Positions 9,311 to 19,799 of a stretch of DNA of 64,000 bases are shown piece after piece. Origin of the DNA: Eumeta japonica (Eukaryota; Arthropoda; Insecta; Lepidoptera; Psychidae); contig BGZK01001421.1 in assembly GCA_005406025.1 (NCBI GenBank), forward strand, positions 62,001-126,000, in the 5' to 3' direction. Numbering within the stretch: the first letter of the stretch is position 1; the number at the start of each line of letters is the position of its first letter. The notes beneath the pieces were generated by a model, which did no database searches, had not been told where the DNA came from, and saw nothing but the letters and a program-made list of their open reading frames with translations. The position numbers and the translations under genes are program-made.

Positions 9311-11906
9311 ATATACAAACGAGCCCAAACTCGATGGGGTTGCGTTGTTTAATTACGGAGTTCCTATGGCCACCTTCCAGCTCCATCATCAGACTCTGGT
9401 TACCATATAGCACCAAAGTACTCGTCAAGACGAATCAGACGAGCTCAAACTCGATGGAGTTGCGTCGTTTAATTACGGAGTTCCTATGGCCACCTTCCAG
9501 CTCCATCATCAGACTCTGGTTACCATATTGTACCATAGTACTCGTCAAGACGAATCAAACGAGCCCAAACTCGATGGGGTTGCGTCGTTTAATTACGGAG
9601 TTCCTATGGCCACCTTCCAGCTCCATCATCAGACTCTGGTTACTACATAGTACCAAAGTACTCGGCAAGACGAATCAAACGAGCCCAAACTCGATGGGGT
9701 TGCGTCGTTTAATTACGGAGTTCCTATGGCCACCTCCCAGCTCCATCATCAGACTCTGGTTACCATATAGCACCAAAGTACTCGGCAAGACGAATCAAAC
9801 GAGCCCAAACTCGATGGGGTTGCGTGTTTAATTACGGAGTTCCTATGGCCACCTTCCAGCTCCATCATCAGACTCTGGTTACCATATAGTACCAAAGTAC
9901 TCGTCAAGATGAATCAAACGAGCCCAAACTCGATGGGGTTGCGTCGTTTAATTACGGAGTTCCTATGGCCACCTTCCAGCTCCATCAACAGACCCTGGTT
10001 ACCATATAGTATTAAAGTACTCGTCAAGAAGAATTAAAGAGTCCAAACTCGATGGGGTTGCGTCGTTTAATTACGGAGTTCCTATGGCCACCCTCCAGCT
10101 CCATCATCAGACTCTGGTTACCATATAGCACCAAAGTACTCGGCAAGACGAATCAAACGAGCCCAAACTCGATGGGGTTGCGTCGTTTAATTACGGAGTT
10201 CCTATGGCCACCTACCAGCTCCATCATCAGACTCTGGTTACCATATAGCACCAAAGTACTCGCAAGACGAATCAAACGAGCCCAAACTCGATGGGGTTGC
10301 GTCGTTTAATTACGGAGTTCCTATGGCCACCTTCCAGCTCCATCAACAGACCCGGTTACCATATAGTATCAAAGTACTGTCAAGACGAATTAAACGAGCC
10401 CAAACTCGATGGGGTTGCGTCGTTTAATTACGGAGTTCCTATGGCCACCTTCCAGCTCCATCAACAGATCCTGGTTACCATATAGTATCAAAGTACTCGT
10501 TAAGAAGAATTAAATGAGCCCAAACTCGATGGGGTTGCGTCGTTTAATTACGGAGTTCCTATGGCCACCTTCCAGCTCCATCAACAGACCCTGGTTACCA
10601 TATAGTATCAAAGTACTCGTCAAGACGAATTAAACGAGCCCAAACTCGATGGGGTTGCGTCGTTTAATTACGGAGTTCCTATGGCCACCTTCCAGCTCCA
10701 TTATCAGACCCTGGTTACCATATAGTATCAAAGTACTGTCAAGACGAATTAAACGAGCCCAAACTCGATGGGGTTGCGTCGTTTAATTACGGAGTTCCTA
10801 TGGCCACCTTCCAGCTCCATCAACAGACCCTGGTTACCATATAGTATCAAAGTACTCGTCAAGACGAATTAAACGAGCCCAAACTCGATGGGGTTGTGTC
10901 GTTTAATTACGGAGTTCCTATGGCCACCTTCCAGCTCCATCAACAGACCCTGGTTACCATATAGTATCAAAGTACTCGTCAAGACGAATTAAACGAGCCC
11001 AAACTCGATGGGGTTGCGTCGTTTAATTACGGAGTTCCTATGGCCACCTTCCAGCTCCATCAACCGACCCTGGTTACCATATAGTATCAAAGTACTCGTC
11101 AAGAAGAATTAAAGAGCCCAAACTCGATGGGGTTGCGTCGTTTAATTACGGAGTTCCTATGGCCGCCCTCCAGCTCCATCAACAGATCCTGGTTACCATA
11201 TAGTATCAAAGTACTCGTTAAGAAGAATTAAATGAGCCCAAACTCGATGGGGTTGCGTCGTTTAATTACGGAGTTCCTATGGCCACCTTCCAGCTCCATC
11301 AACAGACCCTGGTTACCATATAGTATCAAAGTACTCGTCAAGACGAATCAAACGAGCCCAAACTCGATGGGGTTGCGTCGTTTAATTACGGAGTTCCTAT
11401 GGCCACCTACCAGCTCCATCATCAGACTCTGGTTACCATATAGCACCAAAGTACTCGGCAAGACGAATCAAACGAGCCCAAACTCGATGGGGTTGCGTCG
11501 TTTAATTACGGAGTTCCTATGGCCACCTTCCAGCTCCATCAACAGACCCGGTTACCATATAGTATCAAAGTATTGTCAAGACGAATTAAACGAGCCCAAA
11601 CTCGATGGGGTTGTGTCGTTTAATTACGGAGTTCCTATGGCCACCTTCCAGCTCCATCAACAGACCCTGGTTACCATATAATATCAAAGTACTCGTCAAG
11701 ACGAATTAAACGAGCCCAAACTCGATGGGGTTGCGTCGTTTAATTACGGAGTTCCTATGGCCACCTTCCAGCTCCATCAACCGACCCTGGTTACCATATA
11801 GTATCAAAGTACTCGTCAAGAAGAATTAAAGAGCCCAAACTCGATGGGGTTGCGTCGTTTAATTACGGAGTTCCTATGGCCGCCCTCCAGCTCCATCAAC
11901 AGATCA
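9311..11906. repeat. 120-bp tandem satellite array, 22 units
   Basis: Twenty-two direct repeats of 118-120 bases, counted by the landmark TTCCTATGGCC at about 9361, 9481, 9601, 9721, 9839, 9959, 10078, 10198, 10317, 10436, 10556, 10676, 10795, 10915, 11035, 11154, 11274, 11394, 11514, 11632, 11752 and 11871. There are no unique spacers. Early units carry ATCATCAGACTCTGG, later ones mostly ATCAACAGACCCTGG. Rare variants recur at a distance of 6 units (11035/11154 versus 11752/11871; 10436 versus 11154) and of 10 units (10198/10317 versus 11394/11514), so multi-unit blocks have been copied. Because 120 is divisible by 3, several frames stay open by chance; I do not regard these as genes. Confidence 0.95.
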
Positions 11907-11990
11907 GCTCTACGTCATAATAATATTGCATTATCATCATATTTGTACATGCATGCAAAATTTCATTTAAATTTAAAATAATGTTTATAT
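11907..11990 (+). repeat. non-tandem tail of the dispersed repeat that seeded the satellite
   Basis: The last satellite unit does not end at a unit boundary but runs on into AGATCAGCTC, then ATAATATTGCATTATCATCA and GCATGCAAAATTTCA. From memory this is how a common lepidopteran dispersed repeat continues after the same 'ggagttcctatggccacctt' segment. So the satellite monomer appears to be an internal segment of that repeat that became tandemly amplified. Confidence 0.55.
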
Positions 11991-12460
11991 ATATAATAAA
12001 TTGAACAAAAAATAATAATTATAGAAAATTAATACTCAAAATTGATTATTCATATGAATACTATATTTTGCAAGAACTGGGTTATGAATATAAGTACTAT
12101 GTAATATATAGCATGAACACTCTGTACTATGTACTATATAGTATGAACACTCAGTATTGTAACTATATTCAGTGTTGAAAATATATTTTTTTATTATTTC
12201 TATTCTGTGGCTAACTTTATCATGTCGTTTGTGCGCGCGCAGCTCACAAATTCACTCTCATCCGAACGCCCCAAAAGAAGTATAACTTTAAAAAGGTTTA
12301 AGTACTTACTTCTGTTAGAAATCAACTGGAATTAGAATAAATATCATTTATTCTTTTTGCCAATAAATTTATAAAATTTTTTTCGCTAATCACTTAATTG
12401 AAATATTATTTTTCACGTCACTACTGAGTTTCAGAAATAGAAATGTTCAGAGTTTCATGT
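11991..12460. other. AT-rich DNA, no gene
   Basis: Nothing recognised apart from two near-identical phrases around 12095-12145 (CATGAACACTC and TATGAACACTC preceded by ACTATGTA), a small local duplication. Confidence 0.4.
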
Positions 12461-12461
12461 A

Positions 12462-12644
12462 GGAGACTTGGTAATGGTATATGTACCTAGAAGGGTGATA
12501 GGTAAAACTTTTCAATTAATGCGATGTTATGAAGGGCCATATAGAATTGTAGGAAAATTATCGAACGCTACATATAAAATCGATTCACTCAATGAAAGAA
12601 TGTGAGATATAGTTCATGTATGTCGGTTGAAAAGGTTTCAACTT
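12462..12644 (+). pseudogene. Ty3/gypsy integrase C-terminal fragment
   Basis: Translation gives GDLVMVYVPRRVIGKTFQ, then YEGPYRIVGKLSNATYKI and, after an in-frame stop near 12603, VHVCRLKRF. This is the chromodomain-proximal C-terminal module of Ty3/gypsy integrases (the 'GDLVWV...L..R..GPY.I...L...TY.I' pattern). The rest of pol is absent. It is a different retrotransposon class from the BEL/Pao halves on either side, so it is part of the nested insertion. Confidence 0.75.
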
Positions 12645-12965
12645 AGATAATAGGAAAATGTAATATATACAAACTGTAAATAGATCTAGGGTGTTGACAG
12701 AAAATATATGTGACAGGTGGCCTTGGTAACAATTATGTTTATGCCACGATGACATTAATAACATTGAATAAATATGGCGCGTGACGGAAAAATGTTACCC
12801 AGAAATAAAGATGGCGCGTAACAGAAAAACGTTACATTGCTATAAAATTTCTCCCATACGCCGATAAAGAAGTTTCACTTCAAAAACTGATAACTGGGAC
12901 ACATTTATTATTTTTATGTTCACATCAAAGTTGTTAGCATTACAAGTGCTAAATGGGAAGAACAC
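12645..12965. other. possible gypsy LTR remnant with imperfect direct repeat
   Basis: Directly follows the integrase end, where a 3' LTR would be expected. Two imperfect copies of a ~43-bp unit (ATGGCGCGTGACGGAAAAA and ATGGCGCGTAACAGAAAAA) stand at about 12773 and 12812. No second LTR is available for comparison, so the call is tentative. Confidence 0.3.
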
Positions 12966-14036
12966 AAAAACAGTATGTCGTCTAATCCTAAATTGGATCA
13001 TTTCTATGATTTTTTAAGAAAAAGGGCAGGTGTTCTTGTACTAATTACTCCAAGCAGCATTGATAAAAATAACAAACAATTTTTTCAGGCACAACACAGT
13101 AATCATTATAAACGTTTAGATAAGCAACAAAAATCCTTTGTCGCTGCTTCTTGCGAAAGCAAGAACTTTGTCATGTTCGGTTTGTAATGGCGAGCATTTA
13201 ATTTATTATTGTGATAAATTTTTGAATATGGATCCCGCAACCAGATTGGATTTTATAATAAAACAAAAAGCTTGTATTAACTGTTTGCGGAGCGGACACT
13301 TTGTTCGCTAATGCAAATCGAGTCCTTACAAAATGTGTAAAAGAAAGCATAATACACTGGTACATATTTGCAAGGACAATAACAAGGAACAAAGGTCACT
13401 GACGGTGTCCACGTGCGTGGCCAATGAAATATTGTTGTCGACGGCTATTGTAATCGTATCCGGCAGCAATTATGATAAAGTTTGTGAAGCGCGATGTTTA
13501 TTAGCTAGTGGAAGTCAATCTTCTTTTTAAGTAAAAGGTAATGTGATTTGTTGCAAATTAAAGGACAGCTCGTAAGTTCTGTTTGTGTCACTGGAGTAAA
13601 CAATACGTCATTCGAGGCATTACAACGATGTACAGTGAAGGTACAATCGCGTTTAAATGCATTTAGCACGAGAGTCGATGCGTTTATTATTAATGAAATT
13701 ACTAGAGAGTTACCCACTTGCGAAGTGGACGGATCGAGTTTGAATATACCAAACAATATAAGTTTAGCGAATCCGAATTTCTGCTACCCTGCAAAAATAG
13801 ATCTGTTATTAGGGGCAGGTATATTTTGGGATCTGATTTCTTTAGGGCAAATTAAATTAGGCGTGAACAACTACAAAATTCTATTTTAGGCTGGTTAGTA
13901 GCCGGACCAGTTATGTGTAATGATTATGTCAACAATAAAAGAAAATTGGTGTGTAATTTCAGTCATGAAATTCGAAGGCAACTTAATAAATTCTGGGAGT
14001 TGTTCTTCGAGCAATCAACAAAATATGCCCATTTTT
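12966..14036 (+). pseudogene. BEL/Pao gag C-terminus and A17 protease, degenerate
   Basis: This is the second half of the BEL/Pao element started at 8338. In order: FYDFLRKRAGVL (end of the gag core, about 13000); CCHC-type knuckles CSVCNGEHLIYYC (about 13174-13212) and CINCLRSGHFVR with a stop at 13309-13311; a third knuckle and HNTLVHICK (about 13320-13375); then the aspartic protease region of peptidase family A17. The family's usual D-S-G-S-Q active-site string reads ASGSQ here (codon at 13504-13506), so the catalytic Asp is lost. Further protease-like sequence continues to LLLGAGIFWDLISLGQIKLG (about 13808-13867) and, in a shifted frame, LGWLVAGPV (about 13889-13915). At least three frame breaks are needed. 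Reverse transcriptase and integrase are missing. Confidence 0.8.
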
Positions 14037-14039
14037 AAA

Positions 14040-15100
14040 TAATTGAACCTTCACTTTTCAAGACGCTGGAGGTTGTTCACACAATAATTGGATGAAGAAT
14101 ACCGGACGCCTCCCACTCAACTGCTGCTGCCATTCATTCGACCGCCGATCGGACTACGAAGCAGACATTAATCACACACGAGAGACAAATAGTTGATCTG
14201 TATCATCTAAAGTAAACTTGTAATTAACTACTAAAGGGTCTAATTTAAATCCCAACCACCCGGCTTCGACCACGTATTTATATTATTGAACCGAACTACT
14301 ATACCGATTCTAAAAAATATTTATTCATAGAAAGCTACACTATCCTCAAGTAATATTGGCAATATTTTATTTTGATACTAACCTTCGGTTTCGTTGAAAT
14401 TGGAATTGTGATTGATAGCTAGCCAGCTAGTAGTTTATATATCAGAACAATATATAGGTTATAATTTATAAACATACGTATTAACTTCTGTTCGCGGCTT
14501 CGATAGCGCGATTGTAGAACTAATTATTTACTTATTGATTATTGTTGATAACAATTTGTTGTTGTTATCAATAATTGATTATTGGTAGCAACATTGTTCA
14601 AAAAAAGTTCAAGTTAAAGAATTATGTATATTTTGAACAGAACCGCAATTTAGATCAAGATAAAAATAAGCATAAATAATAAACTGGCCAGAAGCATGTC
14701 AGACAATGCTCATTAAAGAGTTTCGAAACCATTATTACAAAGAAATGTACTACAGATGAAAAAAGTACATTGTTACACTTTTTTTTATTATGTTTCCCAC
14801 ATAGAACAGTTATATTCACTTTAATTGTTTATAACTAGCAAAACAAGTAGGTATGTCCAGTGACCGATTAAGTCAGAGCTCTATGTTAAGGCATAGAGCT
14901 CATGTGGGGTCTCTGTTGTCAAGCAATAGCATCCATTGAATTTCCAGCATTTATTAGTTTTTTCTAATTCGATTACGAGTATGATTTTGTTTATATTATC
15001 CATTAGGAGAAATTTTTCCTATCTCAATTTCGAATTTTTCGAACTGATTTCTTATTTTAGCTAAATAATGCGATAAAGATTGGTACAAATCGGCGCACGT
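14040..15100. other. non-coding, possible LTR-like block then AT-rich DNA
   Basis: From 14060 to 14260 the sequence is less AT-rich and could be leader or LTR of an element, but no partner copy is present. The rest is AT-rich. At 14536-14590 the phrase TTGATTATTG is present in direct copies around an inverted TTGATAACAA/TTGTTATCAA pair. No gene seen. Confidence 0.35.
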
Positions 15101-15108
15101 TTTAAAAT

Positions 15109-16511
15109 TTATTTATTCTTCTTGGAGACCTTTACCGGTACGTCGAAAAACTTAGCATGAATGAACATGATCATGAATATAAACTCAAACTCTTGCGTGC
15201 ACGGTGAGTAGAAGCCGAGAAAAAAAGTGTACAACAATTGTAAAATCGAGAAAAAACTTATAGCGATCGTACAACAATCAACAGCAATACGACTAATTAG
15301 GTTTAGTGAATGTGCAGCGCATGGAATAAATACGGCATATTTATTATGCTCTAAAATCTTTTGCTGCATTCCTTTGTATCGTCCTGGCATGTTTGCAGCA
15401 TTGTCATAGGATTGTCCTCTACATTTTCAAATATCTATTTTGCAACGTTCTAGGTAAATGAGCAGTGGTTGCCATTTCTTCTCCGGTATGACTTTTTAAA
15501 TTTAAAAATGTAAGAAATCGTTCCATTGGCTTACCATCAGATGGTGATACATATCTTAGGACAATGCTTAGTTGATCCATATGTGATAGATGAGGCGTAG
15601 AGTCAACTGAGAGGCTGAAATATCCAGCTGAGTGTATTTCTTCAACAAACACTTTGTGGACTTTGACACTCATTAAATCGATAAGTTCGTTGCATATGGT
15701 TTTAGATAGATATGCTGAATTCCCTTTTCCTTTATTCCCCTATCTTGCAATATGACCTGCTAAAAATGGATCAAATTGAGCCACAAGCTCAAGTAATCCT
15801 AAAAAAATCCCATTATGTAAAGATCCAAAGACCTCGTTGTGTACTCTAAAGGCCAAACCACATTCTGATAGTGTTTGCATTACTGCAATTACTCGTTGCA
15901 ATACATTTTGCCAATATTTTCTCTCCTGTTTTACTTGTTTCTTTAGATTCTTAGTAATACCTAGACCTTGTCTTCGATTCAAATAAGTTAGCATAAAGTC
16001 TTTATGGGCTGAACAATTTTTATGGTGCTCTATTGCAATTACGTTTAGCCAATCACTAAATCCATCAGCTCTAAATCGTTTTTGTACTGTTGCTAATTTA
16101 CTACTAAAAAATTTGTAAACAAAGCAGTGTAGAGATCCTGTGGTTTGTGTATGCACTGCATAACTGATAACTTTCTGGTCCATGATCAACCCAATAACAA
16201 ATATCTTCCTCAGAAAAATTACACCACAGACCAGGGTCAGTCTTTTTATTACAATTAACGAGTTCGGTTTCCGAATCTTAATGAATAACAATTACATGTT
16301 CTTTTTCATCACCAGTTTTATCAGGAGCAGGAACAGAAACAGGTGTTTTGATTCCGCCAGTTACTTCATTGTCATCGGAATAATCAGGAGAAGGGGTTGA
16401 CCTGTCTTTAACAACTAATGATGGTGTGTATTCAAATATCTGATTTCCAGCAAAATCGTCCGTGCTACATGATGGATATTCTAACCTATTACTTTGGAAA
16501 AACGAAGTCAA
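15109..16511 (-). pseudogene. hAT-type (ZMYM1/TTF zinc-finger-like) transposase, broken
   Basis: Three minus-strand blocks follow each other in protein order. 16511-16260 is an acidic N-terminus ending near the DPGLWCNFS motif typical of the TTF-type zinc finger head. 16225-15740 gives SYAVHTQTTGSLHCFVYKFF, GFSDWLNVIAIEHHKNCSAH and RRQGLGI. 15673-15109 gives AGYFSLSVDSTPHLSHMDQL, GQSYDNAANMPGRYKG and FIPCAAHSLNLI, the DUF4371/hAT core. These are signature strings of domesticated-looking and active hAT transposases annotated as zinc finger MYM-type protein 1-like. Several frameshifts and stops separate the blocks (for example near 15400 and 15735), and the C-terminal dimerisation domain is not seen. 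Non-functional transposon relic. Confidence 0.85.
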
Positions 16512-16519
16512 CTTTAGAA

Positions 16520-16840
16520 TTGTATCAGATTTTTTTTTCTTTAGTTTTACCAGTTTGAGTTTTTGTACGCCGCTCAGATGATGGTTTTCATTTTAAATTA
16601 AGATTAAGTATAATCTTTTTTCTTAACAAATGATGATATCTACTATACTACAGATGATGACCTGTGATACGATTGCGTGCGTACTTGAAATATATTAAAA
16701 AAATTACATAAATATTTTAATTCTGGGCTAAAAAAAAAAATACGTGAAATAATTGGCGGTAGTAGTTTGGTAATCGGTATCCTTCAATCATAAATACAGT
16801 AGATGCACGATAGCCGCTTAAAAATGGAACTGTGAAATAT
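16520..16840. other. AT-rich flank of the hAT relic
   Basis: No gene. Poly-A/T runs near 16530 and 16731. The 5' terminal repeat of the hAT element might lie here but no match to a right end was found. Confidence 0.35.
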
Positions 16841-16843
16841 GTG

Positions 16844-17160
16844 CTAAAGCGTGCATACCGTTGATTTCGTTCTCAGTCGAGATACGACCGCGCTTTTAGT
16901 CTCATATTTCAAGATGCCGAAGTTTTTGTATGAAACCGGGCATCTCCGTAATATCCAACGGGAAACGTGATCAACTAAGTCGTGGGGGCGATTAAACATG
17001 CGTAAGTTTATTGTACAAAAACCAAAGACAGAATTACTTAGAACCTCCGGTACGTCAGTCGAACTAACCACATGCAAGATAATATAAAAATTTGCAAACA
17101 AAGCAGTGTAAAGATCCTGTCGTTCGTGAATACAGTAACCATTCCCGTTTATATGTTTTA
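16844..17160 (-). pseudogene. second, partial hAT-like fragment
   Basis: The stretch AACAAAGCAGTGTAAAGATC at about 17099 is nearly the same as AACAAAGCAGTGTAGAGATC at about 16118 inside the hAT transposase, and the following bases are also similar (ATCCTGT then a T-rich G/T segment). So a piece of a related element, rather diverged outside this block, lies next to the first. No clear domain can be read from the rest. Confidence 0.45.
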
Positions 17161-17184
17161 CAGTTGGCTTGATAACAAAATAGC

Positions 17185-18298
17185 AAAAAATAAACGTAAG
17201 GCGAGTTCGTCGTCGTCTGACAAAGAGTTGACGTGCTTCGATAGCACAGTCATGGGAACGAACAGCGAGTCCGAAAAACCCAAAATTTCTTTTACCCTTG
17301 TAGAAGTAAACACCCAATGAGCACTGAAAAAAAGCGCTCAAAAAAGCGAGTGTGGCCCGCAGTCAGCCGGCGATGGACATTAATCTATCATCGGGCCCCA
17401 TAACGAATGCAAATGACGCACAGCCCTCCTCCCGCGGCTCAACTAACTCAGACTCAGACTACGGCCACCTCTCCGCACAGGTAGCGCCCGGCAGAGCCCA
17501 TAAGATGACGAGTACAAAATCCACCGCACCTCCCAAACTCAAAGCCCCCGTCCCATCTTTCTGCGCAAAGGTGCAAACTTTGTTAAAATCTCCACAGACT
17601 GTTCACGTCTACGAATCAACTACACTAAAGACGTCCACGTCGCCGACGATGGCATTAAAATTCTCTGCCCAGACGTCGAGACGTTCTGAAGTCTCAATAA
17701 GTACCTTGTCGACAACAAGGTACAATTCCATACCTACGTTCTCAAGGAGGAGCGTAAACTTAAAGCGGTGATCCGCGGCATCCCAGTCGACTTCACCGTC
17801 GATAACATCAAAGTTGAACTTCGCGGTCAGGGATTTTCCGTGCACTCAGTCATCCGTCGCGATGATTCTCCCCTTTGGCTCGCTCCCAAGTCTTTCCCAT
17901 AACCGACGAAACCAAACTAATTTACAAAAATATGAATCGAGTGAGCAGTCTCTCGGTTATCCGAGTGGAGGCCCCACCCAAAAATGGTGACCGGTGTCAG
18001 TGCCACTGATATCAATATTATGGACACCAGTCGCAAACTGCCACGCAGATGTGCGCTGTTTCAAATGTCTGATCCCACACTGGACCAGAAAGTGCGTGAG
18101 TCCGAGGGGAAAAATTCCTGCGTCAATTGCGGCCAGGAACACACGGCCAACTACAGAGGGTGCCCCAAAGCTCCCGAGTTCGTCACCAAAATAGGTCAAA
18201 CTACAAAAGGCCTTCGAATATGCCCACGGCACCTCCCTGGTTCTTGGAAAACTTCCCCGCCCTCGCGGCAAGCCGCCCAAGCCGCCCCCCAATTGTAA
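17185..18298 (+). pseudogene. LINE ORF1, gag-like nucleic-acid-binding protein
   Basis: Fragments in order: a Ser-rich N-terminus (ASSSSSDKELTCFDSTVMG, about 17202-17258); MDINLSSGPI and SDSDYGHLS (about 17370-17480); then LKAVIRGIPVDFTVDNIKVE (about 17758-17817), a PRE_C2HC-type domain found before zinc knuckles in Jockey gag; then zinc-knuckle parts NCHADVRCFKCLIPHWTRKC (about 18037-18096) and CVNCGQEHTANYRGCPKAP (about 18119-18175). In Jockey-clade elements this protein binds element RNA. Parts are spread over all three plus frames, which shows several indels. Confidence 0.82.
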
Positions 18299-19635
18299 TA
18301 TTCCCCTTCGTCCCGCGCCCTCCTACAACCCGTGGGGGAGAACTTAGCTCCGGCACTCCTTGACGGCCGTACCGGGGACGCCCAAGGAGTCCACCCGGCG
18401 CGGGCCCCCATGCCGCCCCCCTCCCTCGCAATAACGGGTCCAACAGCGACATCGTTCGGAGAGGATATACAAATGGGGATGTCCGTCCTCCGAATGGTTA
18501 AGGTCTCTAAGATTTCCGAGTTCGCCCAAGATCTACGTTCATGTAGGAACGTAAAAGATAAACCTGGCGTGTCAAGCGCCATCATCTGATGGTCAAATTA
18601 GAACACATATCTACACCCGGCTTTAGTAGGCTTTAGGCTCCCCCTCAGATGAAAGTCGTAAAACGAAAAATATCTCACTACTATCCTTTAATGCTAACGG
18701 CTTAGTAAAAAATATCCACGAATTATCCAAATGTATGTCGGAGTACAGTATCGATATAGCACTAATCTAAGAAACTTTTTCAAAGCTAAGTAGGCCTAAG
18801 GTTTGTGGGATTGCAGGCTACGCTCAATTAGGAATGAATAGGACGTACGCTAGGAAAGGGAGTACCGCAGCACTCCTTACACTGTTGCCCAATTATCATT
18901 CCACCTCTCATTAATATGGAAGCTACGGTTATGACTCACTATGACGGGCCAAGATACACTTGTCATAGTCTTGATCTACCTCTCGTCTCCTAAAAAGTTG
19001 CTCCGGCGCGACCTCAGAGCCCTTCTTGTCCTAGGGGACTCCGTCATCCTTTTCGGCGATTTTAATTGTAAAAACCCCAAGTGGGGTTGTCCAATCACTA
19101 ATTATAATGGAGACAATCTCACTCAACTAGTGGATAGACTCGAATTTGAAATTATCGCGCCCTCATGTCGACCTACTATCCCGACGCCGCAACCAATAAA
19201 CCCTCCACGCTAGATATCGCTCTAACTAAAGGAGTCGCATTAAATTTAAATTATATCGAGACATTTCACTGTCTCTTTTCTGACGGCCGGCCGGTCTTGC
19301 TGAAAATGGGACCTCCCGACGGCGGGAGTTCTAATCCTACCCTAAAACTCACTGATTGGAAAAGAGTGTCAACCGCGCTTGAGAAAATCGATACTCCATC
19401 CCTTAATAGCATGCCCGACGACATTAGTACAACTGACGACGCGAGCGCATACCCTATTGCAGAATGCAGATCCAGAGCGCGAGCAATCCAACGCAGAGTG
19501 AGGGCTCGCGTTGAAGAAGTCCGAAATGAGAACTGGAGCGATCTCATGGACGAAATAACACCGTCACACAAAGCGTTTTGGAAGGTCACCAAAGCACTCG
19601 AAATAAAAGGGTATATTCTTATACCTCCTCTCCAT

Positions 19636-19681
19636 GAAACCAGATAATTCCGTTGCTAGGGCAACGGAATTATCTGGTTTC
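19636..19681. repeat. perfect 21-bp inverted duplication, 4-base loop
   Basis: Arms 19636-19656 and 19661-19681 are exact reverse complements; the loop is TAGG. The left arm fits the LINE ORF2 reading frame (KPDNSVA), the right arm is its fold-back copy and breaks the frame. A smaller 7-bp hairpin (19684-19690 with 19695-19701), again with TAGG as loop, follows at once. Confidence 0.93.
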
Positions 19682-19761
19682 GTCGTCGTCTAGGGACGAC
19701 GCGGATCTAGCGGAGTGCCTAGCGGATCGAATCCCAATGCTCTTACGCTTCCCCTCAGCAC

Positions 19762-19799
19762 GACATTGCTCATATTCAGATATGAATATGAGCAATGTC
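19762..19799. repeat. perfect 17-bp inverted duplication, 4-base loop
   Basis: Arms 19762-19778 and 19783-19799 are exact reverse complements with loop GATA. Also inside LINE ORF2, about 80 bases after the previous one. Confidence 0.93.

Noticed and set aside
9334..11681. Repeat-containing protein genes (frames of 64-165 codons)
   Set aside because: They follow from a period divisible by three; small indels shift the phase freely and there is no expression signal.
9311..11906. CRISPR-like array
   Set aside because: Units are directly adjacent 120-bp tandem repeats with no unique spacers, in an animal genome. It is a satellite.
8338..14036. Endogenous virus
   Set aside because: Gag, zinc knuckles and A17 protease are those of BEL/Pao LTR retrotransposons; no envelope-like frame was seen.
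17957..18585. Several GC-rich minus-strand frames over the LINE
   Set aside because: Shadows of LINE ORF1; the plus-strand readings carry zinc knuckles and the minus-strand ones carry nothing known.
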